From: Flagellimonas spongiicola
Lineage (GTDB): Bacteria > Bacteroidota > Bacteroidia > Flavobacteriales > Flavobacteriaceae
Length of the DNA stretch: 64,000 nucleotides
NCBI RefSeq assembly: GCF_023502425.1
Contig: NZ_JAMFMA010000003.1
Location: forward strand, 496,001-560,000
Direction of reading: 5' to 3'
The position numbers and the translations under genes are program-made. Shown piece after piece: positions 18,391 through 25,428 of this stretch. The notes below the pieces were generated by a model, which was given only the letters and a program-made list of their open reading frames with translations, had not been told where the DNA came from and ran no database searches. Position 1 is the stretch's first letter. Each line of letters begins with the position of its first letter.

Positions 18391-19623
18391 ATGAAAAAAT
18401 CACAGGATAAACTTTCGAGAAGAAAAATATTGAAAACCCTTTCCAGTCTACCTGTTGTAGGTGGTTTGGTTGGAACTGGCTTATTAAGCCCACAAATGAT
18501 GCATGCGGCCGTGGAAACACCGGCATCGCGTAATTTTTTCAAGGAATTGGGAATACGCACCTTTATCAATGCTGCGGGGACCTATACCTCAATGACAGGC
18601 TCCTTGATGTCTAATGAAGTTTTGGAAGCCATTTCGTTTGGGGCTACTGAATATGTGAATTTAGACGAACTCCAAGACAAGGTTGGAGAGCGAATTGCGG
18701 AATTATTGCAATGTGAATATGCTACGGTCACATCTGGGGCATTTGGGGCCATGTCAATAGGTACAGCTGGAGTCTTGGCAGGAATGGATGAAAAAAAGGT
18801 GGCCCAATTACCAGATTCAACGGGTATGAAAAATGAAGTGATTCTTCAAGAATCACACAATATTGGTTATTCTAAAGCTTTGACCAATGTTGGCGCAAAA
18901 TTGGTTTGGGTCAAAACCGCCAAGGAATTAGAAAAAGCCATTACTAAAAATACGGCTATGCTCTGGTTCTTGAATGCCAATACGGAACAAGGTGAAATTA
19001 AAAGAGAAGAGTTTGTAGCCCTTGGTAAAAAGCATGGAATACCCACTTTTATCGATTGCGCTGCGGATGTTCCACCAGTGGATAACTTATTTAAGTTTAC
19101 CAAAATGGGATTTGATTTAGTCGCTTTTTCTGGCGGAAAAGGAATTCGAGGACCGCAAAGTGCCGGTTTATTGCTTGGAAAGCGCAAATATATTAAGGCT
19201 GCCAGATTGCATACACCGCCTAGAGGAACCACTATAGGACGCGGTATGAAAGTGAACAAAGAAGAAGTACTGGGAATGTTGGTTGCGCTGGAAACCTATT
19301 TACAGAAGGACCACAAAGCAGAATGGCAACTTTGGGAACGACAAATACAATTGATCAGCGACAGTGCCTCCTCGGTCAATGGCGTTAAAACGGAAATACA
19401 CGTGCCGCCTCATGCAAATCATGTACCATCTCTTCGAATAACTTGGGATGATACAGTGGTCAAAATTACTGGGGATGAAGCTCGAAAAAAACTCAAGGAA
19501 GGTCACCCGTCCATTGCTACTGTAGGCGGCAAGGACAATATCGGTATTACAACGTGGATGATGGTTCCAGGTCAAGAGCGAATTGTGGCACAACGGGTGA
19601 AGGAAGTACTCGAAAACGCTTAA
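18391..19623 (+). CDS. Tat-exported SelA-like PLP-dependent enzyme
   Basis: A 410-residue fold-type I PLP enzyme of the SelA / D-glucosaminate-6-phosphate ammonia-lyase group. ATG 18391 is preferred because it places the Tat motif SRRKILK near the N terminus, followed by a hydrophobic stretch ending LLSPQMMHA. The Schiff-base lysine is Lys250 in AFSGGKGIRGPQ; the phosphate-binding TSGAFGAMSIG and the cofactor Asp in TFIDCAAD are present. Tat export fits an enzyme that must bind PLP and fold before crossing the membrane. Relatives eliminate ammonia from amino sugars or sugar acids, giving an enamine for RidA. Selenocysteine synthesis is excluded by export. The gap to ridA is 11 bases. Confidence 0.85.
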   Translation: MKKSQDKLSRRKILKTLSSLPVVGGLVGTGLLSPQMMHAAVETPASRNFFKELGIRTFINAAGTYTSMTGSLMSNEVLEAISFGATEYVNLDELQDKVGERIAELLQCEYATVTSGAFGAMSIGTAGVLAGMDEKKVAQLPDSTGMKNEVILQESHNIGYSKALTNVGAKLVWVKTAKELEKAITKNTAMLWFLNANTEQGEIKREEFVALGKKHGIPTFIDCAADVPPVDNLFKFTKMGFDLVAFSGGKGIRGPQSAGLLLGKRKYIKAARLHTPPRGTTIGRGMKVNKEEVLGMLVALETYLQKDHKAEWQLWERQIQLISDSASSVNGVKTEIHVPPHANHVPSLRITWDDTVVKITGDEARKKLKEGHPSIATVGGKDNIGITTWMMVPGQERIVAQRVKEVLENA

Positions 19624-19651
19624 ATTTATACCAAACCAATAAATTTTAGAT

Positions 19652-20227
19652 ATGAAGACCGTATTGCGTACGATGCTAGCTATGCTTTTCTTGGCAGGAT
19701 GTGGAACAGCTCCTGAAAAAGCTGAAGTCTCTACTGAAGAAACGCCAATAGTGCAGAAGGACCCTAACTACAATCCGGAAGCTAAATTGGAGGAATTGGG
19801 TATCGTGCTAAGTGAACCTTCGGCTCCAGTAGCCAATTATGTTAATGCGGTACGCACCGGAAATTTAATATTCTTGGCTGGAAAAGGACCAAAGCAGGCC
19901 AATGGTGAATACATCACAGGTAAAATTGGTCAAGACCTTACCATTGAAGACGGATACAAAGCTGCTAGACTTACCGGGATTAATCAACTTGCGGTGTTGA
20001 AAGCCGAATTGGGTGATTTAAGTAAGGTAAAACGAATTGTAAAAGTTTTGGGAATGGTAAATGCCGATCCAGAGTTCACGGATCATCCAAAGGTGGTTAA
20101 CGGGTTTTCGGATTTAATGGTCGAAGTATTTGGAGAAAAAGGGAAGCACGCACGTGCTGCCGTAGGTATGGGATCATTACCAACCAACATAGCTGTAGAA
20201 ATAGAGATGATAGTGGAAGTGGAATAA
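19652..20227 (+). CDS. RidA-family lipoprotein
   Basis: A 191-residue protein with lipoprotein signal LAMLFLAGC (Cys17) and a linker rich in Glu and Thr. The domain from residue 45 is the longer RidA subgroup (LEELGIVLSEPSAPVANYV, FLAGKGP, HARAAVGMGSLPTNIAVEIE) with the conserved Arg at 168. It would be anchored in the envelope, probably facing the periplasm. As the last gene of the run it duplicates the activity class of 17912-18379 but in a different sequence subgroup and a different location. Confidence 0.85.
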   Translation: MKTVLRTMLAMLFLAGCGTAPEKAEVSTEETPIVQKDPNYNPEAKLEELGIVLSEPSAPVANYVNAVRTGNLIFLAGKGPKQANGEYITGKIGQDLTIEDGYKAARLTGINQLAVLKAELGDLSKVKRIVKVLGMVNADPEFTDHPKVVNGFSDLMVEVFGEKGKHARAAVGMGSLPTNIAVEIEMIVEVE

Positions 20228-20247
20228 GAATTCAATTTTGTTTTGGA

Positions 20248-21147
20248 TTAATTTAATTGCTGTTTAAGAAAAGATTTTGGACTCATACCCGTTTCTCTTT
20301 TGAACATTTTGCTAAAGTTTTGAGGGTAATCAAACCCTAGTTCATAGGCAATTTCACTGATGGATTTTAAACTTCCAAGTAGTTCATCCTTAGCTTTTTC
20401 AAGGATGAACTGATTGATATGTTCCTTACCACTCTTCCCTGTTTCTGTTTTTAGTGTATCACTTAGATAACGTTGTGAAACCGTTAATAGCTCTGCGATG
20501 GTATTGAGATTGGGGAGCCCGTTTAAGTGGTCGTCTTCATAATAACGTCTCAATTCAGTATTGAATTTATCTAATAGCTTACTTGACGATTCTTGACGAT
20601 TTATAAATTGACGTTTGTAAAAGCGATCTGCAAACTTGAGCAACGTTTCAAGTTGGGAAATGATGATGTCCTTGCTAAACTCATCTTGGTTGTTACGATA
20701 CTCAGATTTAATAGTATCGAAAATGGACTGCATTATATTCTCTTCCTTAGGAGATAAGTGCAATGCTTCATTAATTGTGTATGAAAAATAACCATAGGCC
20801 TTGATTTTATCAGATAAGCCTGTCCCTCTAATAAAATCTTCATGAAAGGTGATAAAAAAGCCTTGGTCCTCAATTTCAATAAAATCATCCCATTGTGCAA
20901 TTTGGCGTGGAGCCATAAATACCATAGCTCCATTTGCAAAATCATATTTGGTTCGCCCATAGGATAGATTACCTGAAACAAGTTTCTTTAAGGAAATGGA
21001 ATAAAAATCATTCGTAATAGGTGGGGAACTATCCCTAAAACCATGCATAAGTGTGGAATCAATGGGAACTACACTTAATAAAGGATGCTCTGGCCTAGGA
21101 AAATTGAGATACCCTAAGTATTCCGATAAACTGCTAAAATGCTTCAT
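20248..21147 (-). CDS. AraC-family transcriptional regulator (copy 1)
   Basis: A 299-residue regulator. The N-terminal sensing half contains NDFYSISLKKLVSGNLSYGR and an FMAPRQ strand typical of cupin-like AraC sensors. The C-terminal 100 residues form the two helix-turn-helix domains: TIAELLTVSQRYLSDTLK, then SISEIAYELGFDYPQNFSKM and RETGMSPKSFLKQ. It shares extended similarity with the regulator at 22644-23576 and is its paralogue. It is the last gene of a minus-strand run with an NTF2-like gene and a hydrolase, and converges on the RidA lipoprotein gene. Confidence 0.9.
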   Translation of the reverse strand: MKHFSSLSEYLGYLNFPRPEHPLLSVVPIDSTLMHGFRDSSPPITNDFYSISLKKLVSGNLSYGRTKYDFANGAMVFMAPRQIAQWDDFIEIEDQGFFITFHEDFIRGTGLSDKIKAYGYFSYTINEALHLSPKEENIMQSIFDTIKSEYRNNQDEFSKDIIISQLETLLKFADRFYKRQFINRQESSSKLLDKFNTELRRYYEDDHLNGLPNLNTIAELLTVSQRYLSDTLKTETGKSGKEHINQFILEKAKDELLGSLKSISEIAYELGFDYPQNFSKMFKRETGMSPKSFLKQQLN

Positions 21148-21171
21148 AGGAAGGTTAGATTTGAACGATTT

Positions 21172-21549
21172 CTATTCCATTAATTTTGCCTTTAGCTTTC
21201 TAGCCACCACGGTATCATATATGATTTTGAGTTTGCTTATTTTGTTTTTCGCATCAAACTCAATGATGTCAACTACATCAAACTCCACGAACATATCGTT
21301 TTTTAATGACCATTTGTAGGTAAAATACAACGCTAATTGATTGGAGTTGGCATCTTGAAAAATTCCGTTTAAATGCAATTCGGAATTCTCTGTATCGTTA
21401 TTCAGTTTGATGTAAAACTCACTGGCAGGCAGCATACCATATAAAGGAGAATCCACAAGCGCATTTGCTGTAAACAAGCTTAATAAATTCTCAATATCCC
21501 CTTTTTCCAAATGATTTAGATATGAACTTGCTACTTGCTTTCTATTCAT
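21172..21549 (-). CDS. NTF2/SnoaL-like small protein
   Basis: A 125-residue cytoplasmic protein whose pattern fits the SnoaL/NTF2-like fold: an N-terminal helix pair (VASSYLNHLEKGDIENLLSL), the FTANALVDSPLYG turn and alternating strands ending in FVEFDVVDIIEFDAKNKISKLKIIYD. Members are small-molecule binding proteins or isomerase/hydrolase-like enzymes; the activity is not predictable. It sits between the Cys-type hydrolase and the AraC gene with 24 and 36 base gaps, so is probably co-transcribed with both. Confidence 0.7.
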   Translation of the reverse strand: MNRKQVASSYLNHLEKGDIENLLSLFTANALVDSPLYGMLPASEFYIKLNNDTENSELHLNGIFQDANSNQLALYFTYKWSLKNDMFVEFDVVDIIEFDAKNKISKLKIIYDTVVARKLKAKLME

Positions 21550-21585
21550 TGTATTAAGGTTATAGTACCATCAAGTTAACCATTA

Positions 21586-22500
21586 TTAATTTACATAAGT
21601 ATCGAACCAGGCAATCATTTGCTCAGGATTTTCACCAAAGTAATTGTATCCATCAAAACGCTTTGTGGTCCCTTCAACCCAATATAATTTTTTGTTAGCT
21701 GCACCAAGACTATCATAGGTTTTTTGTACATCGTCTGGAATAGTCCATGCGTCTTCCTTTGTTTGGATGATAAACGTTGGAACCTTAACATTATGCGCAT
21801 AGTGATGAGGAGACATATCACTACTCTTAAATCCTCCCAATTTTAGTTGTTCCTCATCCAAAACTTCCATGTACTCACCTAAACCCATATTGTTGAGCGT
21901 AATTTGCGTCATAATATGCATGGATGCAGGTTGCGGGCATACAAATGCCTTTACATCCTCAAAATATTCTGGATGTTTTGTCTTTGCGACCATTGCGGCA
22001 TTCCCTCCAGCACAGGGATTAAATAGACCAACTTGCATATGTTTTAATCCATCATGATTTTGAACATACTGCATTGCACCAACAACATCTTGGTATTCCA
22101 ACAAACCTACCCCAGAGACATTGTCGTTTGCAGAAGCACTTTCCCCGTGGTTTCTTAAATCATAGGTAAACACATTATAGCCTGCTTTATTTAAGGCTTT
22201 GTATATATTTAAAAAATTTACTTCAACATCTTGAAATTGATTCCATGGATCCAAATGCCCAGGAAATCCATAGCGATTGAACGTCATAGGATGGTTACAG
22301 ATAATCAATTTGTTGGAATCTTGAAATGGAATATACCATGCTTTCAATTCAACTCCATCCATGGATTTAAAAGTCACGTCTTCGTACTGTAAATTATAAT
22401 CCGCGGGTGTTTTAAGAAAAGGGGTTGGATGATCCACTTTTACCAAGCTATACGCCAAACCCTTAATCGTAGTTAATTGTTCATTGGATATTTGTGCCAT
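21586..22500 (-). CDS. Alpha/beta hydrolase with Cys at the nucleophile position
   Basis: A 304-residue cytoplasmic alpha/beta-hydrolase. The core shows the oxyanion segment ICNHPMTFNRYG, the strand VFTYDLRNHGES, a nucleophile elbow LFNPCAGGNAAM and a late Asp in IIQTKEDAWTIP. The elbow carries Cys where most relatives have Ser, as in dienelactone hydrolases; the catalytic His is less clear, perhaps absent near the C terminus (ENPEQMIAWFDTYV). It heads the operon hydrolase, NTF2-like, AraC. Substrate unknown. Confidence 0.8.
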   Translation of the reverse strand: MAQISNEQLTTIKGLAYSLVKVDHPTPFLKTPADYNLQYEDVTFKSMDGVELKAWYIPFQDSNKLIICNHPMTFNRYGFPGHLDPWNQFQDVEVNFLNIYKALNKAGYNVFTYDLRNHGESASANDNVSGVGLLEYQDVVGAMQYVQNHDGLKHMQVGLFNPCAGGNAAMVAKTKHPEYFEDVKAFVCPQPASMHIMTQITLNNMGLGEYMEVLDEEQLKLGGFKSSDMSPHHYAHNVKVPTFIIQTKEDAWTIPDDVQKTYDSLGAANKKLYWVEGTTKRFDGYNYFGENPEQMIAWFDTYVN

Positions 22501-22560
22501 GATTATTATTTTGAATTTACTTGGTACAAAGTTCCAATTGATATTTCACACAAACGTATG

Positions 22561-22592
22561 CCGTTTTACGGATTTTGTATTCCATTTTACAT
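22561..22592 (-). promoter_or_regulatory. 21-bp phased direct repeats upstream of hydrolase cassette 1
   Basis: CCGTTTTACGG at 22561-22571 and CCATTTTACAT at 22582-22592 repeat with an exact 21-bp period, 61-92 bp upstream of the hydrolase start at 22500. Two helical turns of spacing on one DNA face is the classic AraC-dimer arrangement, and the operon ends with an AraC gene. Confidence 0.5.
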
Positions 22593-22643
22593 AAAGAATG
22601 AATCAAAAGCCCCGGAAGTTTTCTTTGGTAGTAATCGTCTGGA

Positions 22644-23576
22644 TTAATTCAATTGCATCTCAATATAGGCCTTAGGACTCATGCCTACTTTCTTTTTAAA
22701 TAAACGGGAGAAGTATTGCGGATACTCAAAACCTAATTTATAGGCTGTATCGCTAATGGAATTATTAGGATTTAATAACATGTTCTTCGCCTCATCGATT
22801 AGGTAAAGATTGATTTGATCAACTGCTGTTTTTCCGGTTTCCGCTTTTATGGTATCGCTCATATAGCGATGACTAATACCCAATTGTTGCGCCATCCAAT
22901 CCACAGTTGGAATTCCTCTCACTTCAAGTTGTTGGGTCTCAAAATAGACGTTGAGAACATTCCGAAATCGCGTAAACAATTCTTGATTGATGTCTTTTCT
23001 ATTCAAAAATTGACGCTTGTAAAACCGATCTGCGTATTTAAGTAGAGTTTCCATATGGGAAAGGATAATCTCCTTACTAAACTCATCTTGATTGTTGTGG
23101 TATTCAATCTTAATGCTGTTGAATATGGATTTCATGAGTTCTTCTTCCCTAGGAGATAGATGTAATGCCTCGTTGGCGTGGTAATTGAAGTAGTTGTACT
23201 TTTTTATTTTTTCAAAAAGAGGACTTCCGTTCAAATAATCTTTATGAAATGCAATATGATAGCTTTCGGAACTGTATACCATTCCTTTAAATGATAGACT
23301 TTGGTTGGGAGCCGTAAATAGTAGTGTTCCATTGGTGCAATCGTATTTTGTACGACCGTAAACCAATTCTCCCGAAAGTATTTTCTTAAAGCTTATGGCG
23401 TAAAAATTACTGGTAATTTGTATCGGCTCGTCATAATTTTCGCTTTCACAATTTGCAAATTCATCAGCTTTCAGTGCTGTATGGATAATACTAAAAAGTG
23501 GATTCTCCGGCGCTGGAATATCGAAATGTTTATGAAAGTCCGTAATGGATTTAAACTGGTAACTTGGCATCTTCAT
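22644..23576 (-). CDS. AraC-family transcriptional regulator (copy 2)
   Basis: About 310 residues with the start at 23576 (MKMPSYQFKSITDF); the frame continues to 23621 but the added residues have no match in the paralogue. The C-terminal double helix-turn-helix reads VDWMAQQLGISHRYMSDTIK, then SISDTAYKLGFEYPQYFSRL and VGMSPKAYIEMQLN. The sensing half matches copy 1 closely around SFKKILSGELVYGRTKYD. It is the last gene of the second cassette (hydrolase lipoprotein, DUF2255-like, AraC). Inferred to act on the direct repeats upstream of one or both cassettes. Confidence 0.9.
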   Translation of the reverse strand: MKMPSYQFKSITDFHKHFDIPAPENPLFSIIHTALKADEFANCESENYDEPIQITSNFYAISFKKILSGELVYGRTKYDCTNGTLLFTAPNQSLSFKGMVYSSESYHIAFHKDYLNGSPLFEKIKKYNYFNYHANEALHLSPREEELMKSIFNSIKIEYHNNQDEFSKEIILSHMETLLKYADRFYKRQFLNRKDINQELFTRFRNVLNVYFETQQLEVRGIPTVDWMAQQLGISHRYMSDTIKAETGKTAVDQINLYLIDEAKNMLLNPNNSISDTAYKLGFEYPQYFSRLFKKKVGMSPKAYIEMQLN

Positions 23577-23706
23577 GTAATCAATTCGTATTAAAGTTAC
23601 GTTTTTGAGCGATTTAAACACTCAAAATCTTAACGCAATGATTTTTGTATTTCAATCTTAGTAGTTGTCCTTGTTGACTTGGCTAAAATTGAGGGTTTTC
23701 ACTTGA

Positions 23707-24069
23707 CTAGATCTTCGGAATTAGCTCCAAGGTCGAAGCCTCGTGTTTTTTACGGTCATAAGTCAGACGCATTAATGGGTAAAGAATACTCATCTTTCTA
23801 AAATAGGCCTTGTTGACCAAGGGGTTAATAGTGTTCAAGTCGGTAGGAACAACCCCATCAATGGGGATGATGATATCGCCAAATTTTATGGCTCCATCCG
23901 GATTTTCAAGAAAAGCATCATACCAACTTCGTTTCCCAAATTTATATTGACGCACAAAGTACCTACCCTTTACCTCTACAATCGTAATGTCGATAAAGCG
24001 ATGCGCTCCGCATCTTATCTGATGTACCCAACTTTTTTTGACCAATTTGGATATTTCTTGAGTTGTCAT
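23707..24069 (-). CDS. DUF2255-like small protein
   Basis: A 120-residue soluble protein. The centre, with YFVRQYKFGKRSWYDAFLEN followed by GAIKFGDIIIPI, resembles the split-barrel DUF2255 family, in which a surface-exposed side of the barrel may bind a flavin or deazaflavin cofactor. No catalytic residue can be named. It lies between the lipoprotein hydrolase (74 bases away) and AraC copy 2, the position taken by the NTF2-like gene in cassette 1. Confidence 0.6.
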   Translation of the reverse strand: MTTQEISKLVKKSWVHQIRCGAHRFIDITIVEVKGRYFVRQYKFGKRSWYDAFLENPDGAIKFGDIIIPIDGVVPTDLNTINPLVNKAYFRKMSILYPLMRLTYDRKKHEASTLELIPKI

Positions 24070-24143
24070 GGGAATAAAGTATTGTTTTAAACCAATTAAT
24101 AGGAGAAGAGGTTACAACGTAACCTCTTCTAAACCTTTCTTTC

Positions 24144-25214
24144 TTATTTATTGAAGAAGTCTGCAACAGCATCCGTTGATACCTTTACGGCATCTGGTTT
24201 ATAGTAGAAATCAACATGGCTAAATTCCTCTAACGCCACTACTTCATGCTCATTGGTAAGTTTATCAATAAATGCAGTAGAGCAAATTGCCGTAGGAGCA
24301 TTTTTACCGTAAACTACTAAAGTAGGTTGTGCTATTTTATCAGCATAAGCTTCTCCGATTGAGATTAGGGATTGCATGGCTTGATCACCAATATGCATAT
24401 TGGTATAATTTTCGACAGCTTTTGGCCCTCTAAATCCATCTCGTCCATAGTAATCATAGGACTCGCCAGCCATTTCTGGGACAGCGGCGGTACCTACAAA
24501 TTCCTCTCTCGACTGTTCATCGGTAAGTCCAAATGGAGCAACATAATCAGGTTCGCCGGTTTCGTATTGTTTTTGCATGGAGGCATTTGCTGCTGCAATT
24601 GTTTGATTTGCAACGTTCTTATCCGTCCATTGAAAAGCATCTGCGGCCATCATTCCGGAAACCGTTGCTATTTTCTTGATTCTGTGATCAGTTACGGCTG
24701 CGGACGCAATTATGGAACCACCTTGACATACACCAAGCCCATAAATTTCCTCAACAAAAGGAAGGGTTCCCAAATAAGAAACAGCATCCCACGTATTTTC
24801 GATTAACCTAAACATATATCTAGATTGTTTGAACTCTCCTGGTAATGCTGGCGAATCACCCATACCAAGGTAGTCAAAGCCCAAATAGATGAACCCTCTA
24901 TTGGCCATTTCTGGGCCATAGGTAGCCGGAATTTGCTCTTTAACTTGTGGAAATGGACTAGCACCTACGATTGCCTTGTATTTCTTGTTTGGATCAAAAC
25001 CTTCGGGTAGATATAGATCTCCTACTAAGTCAACTCCAAATGATTTAAAGGTCACTGTGTTTTTTCCTGATTTTAGATTTTCCATTGTATTTTCTTTTTT
25101 AATGTTTATTGAATTTTGTACTGATTCAGCATTTGCCTCAACACCGTTTTTTTGATTCTTTTGGCAGCTTACAAAGAGTATTGCAATACTTACTACACCG
25201 AGAACTTTTTTCAT
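24144..25214 (-). CDS. Lipoprotein alpha/beta hydrolase, dienelactone-hydrolase-like
   Basis: With the start at 25214 (MKKVLGVVSIAILFVSCQ) the protein is a 356-residue lipoprotein, Cys17 being the lipidated residue. The hydrolase core has GASPFPQVKEQIP, YLGFDYLGMGDS, the nucleophile elbow GLGVCQGGSI, a late Asp candidate and His in EFSHVDFYY. As in cassette 1 the nucleophile is Cys. The region between signal and core (about 35 residues) is a polar linker. It would act in the periplasm or at the outer membrane, unlike its cytoplasmic counterpart at 21586-22500. First gene of cassette 2. Confidence 0.8.
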   Translation of the reverse strand: MKKVLGVVSIAILFVSCQKNQKNGVEANAESVQNSINIKKENTMENLKSGKNTVTFKSFGVDLVGDLYLPEGFDPNKKYKAIVGASPFPQVKEQIPATYGPEMANRGFIYLGFDYLGMGDSPALPGEFKQSRYMFRLIENTWDAVSYLGTLPFVEEIYGLGVCQGGSIIASAAVTDHRIKKIATVSGMMAADAFQWTDKNVANQTIAAANASMQKQYETGEPDYVAPFGLTDEQSREEFVGTAAVPEMAGESYDYYGRDGFRGPKAVENYTNMHIGDQAMQSLISIGEAYADKIAQPTLVVYGKNAPTAICSTAFIDKLTNEHEVVALEEFSHVDFYYKPDAVKVSTDAVADFFNK

Positions 25215-25278
25215 GTTGATTCTGTTTTTAATGATTAACTGATGCAAATTTCAGAAGTGCGCCTACTTTGACACTTAA

Positions 25279-25313
25279 ACATTTTGGTATAAGACCAATA
25301 CATTTTGGTGTAA
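25279..25313 (-). promoter_or_regulatory. 21-bp phased direct repeats upstream of hydrolase cassette 2
   Basis: ACATTTTGGTATAA at 25279-25292 and ACATTTTGGTGTAA at 25300-25313 match at 13 of 14 bases with a 21-bp period. They lie 65-99 bp upstream of the lipoprotein hydrolase and within the 214-bp region shared with the divergent aldehyde dehydrogenase gene, so either promoter could be affected. Confidence 0.6.
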
Positions 25314-25428
25314 ACCTCTAAATGATTGTTTTCTGCAACTTTTGAATGCTTTATTTTAACCCTATCAATTCCTTTTTCCTTTATTAGAATCCTACTACCT
25401 TTAGCCACTAATTATAATCTGGACAATT

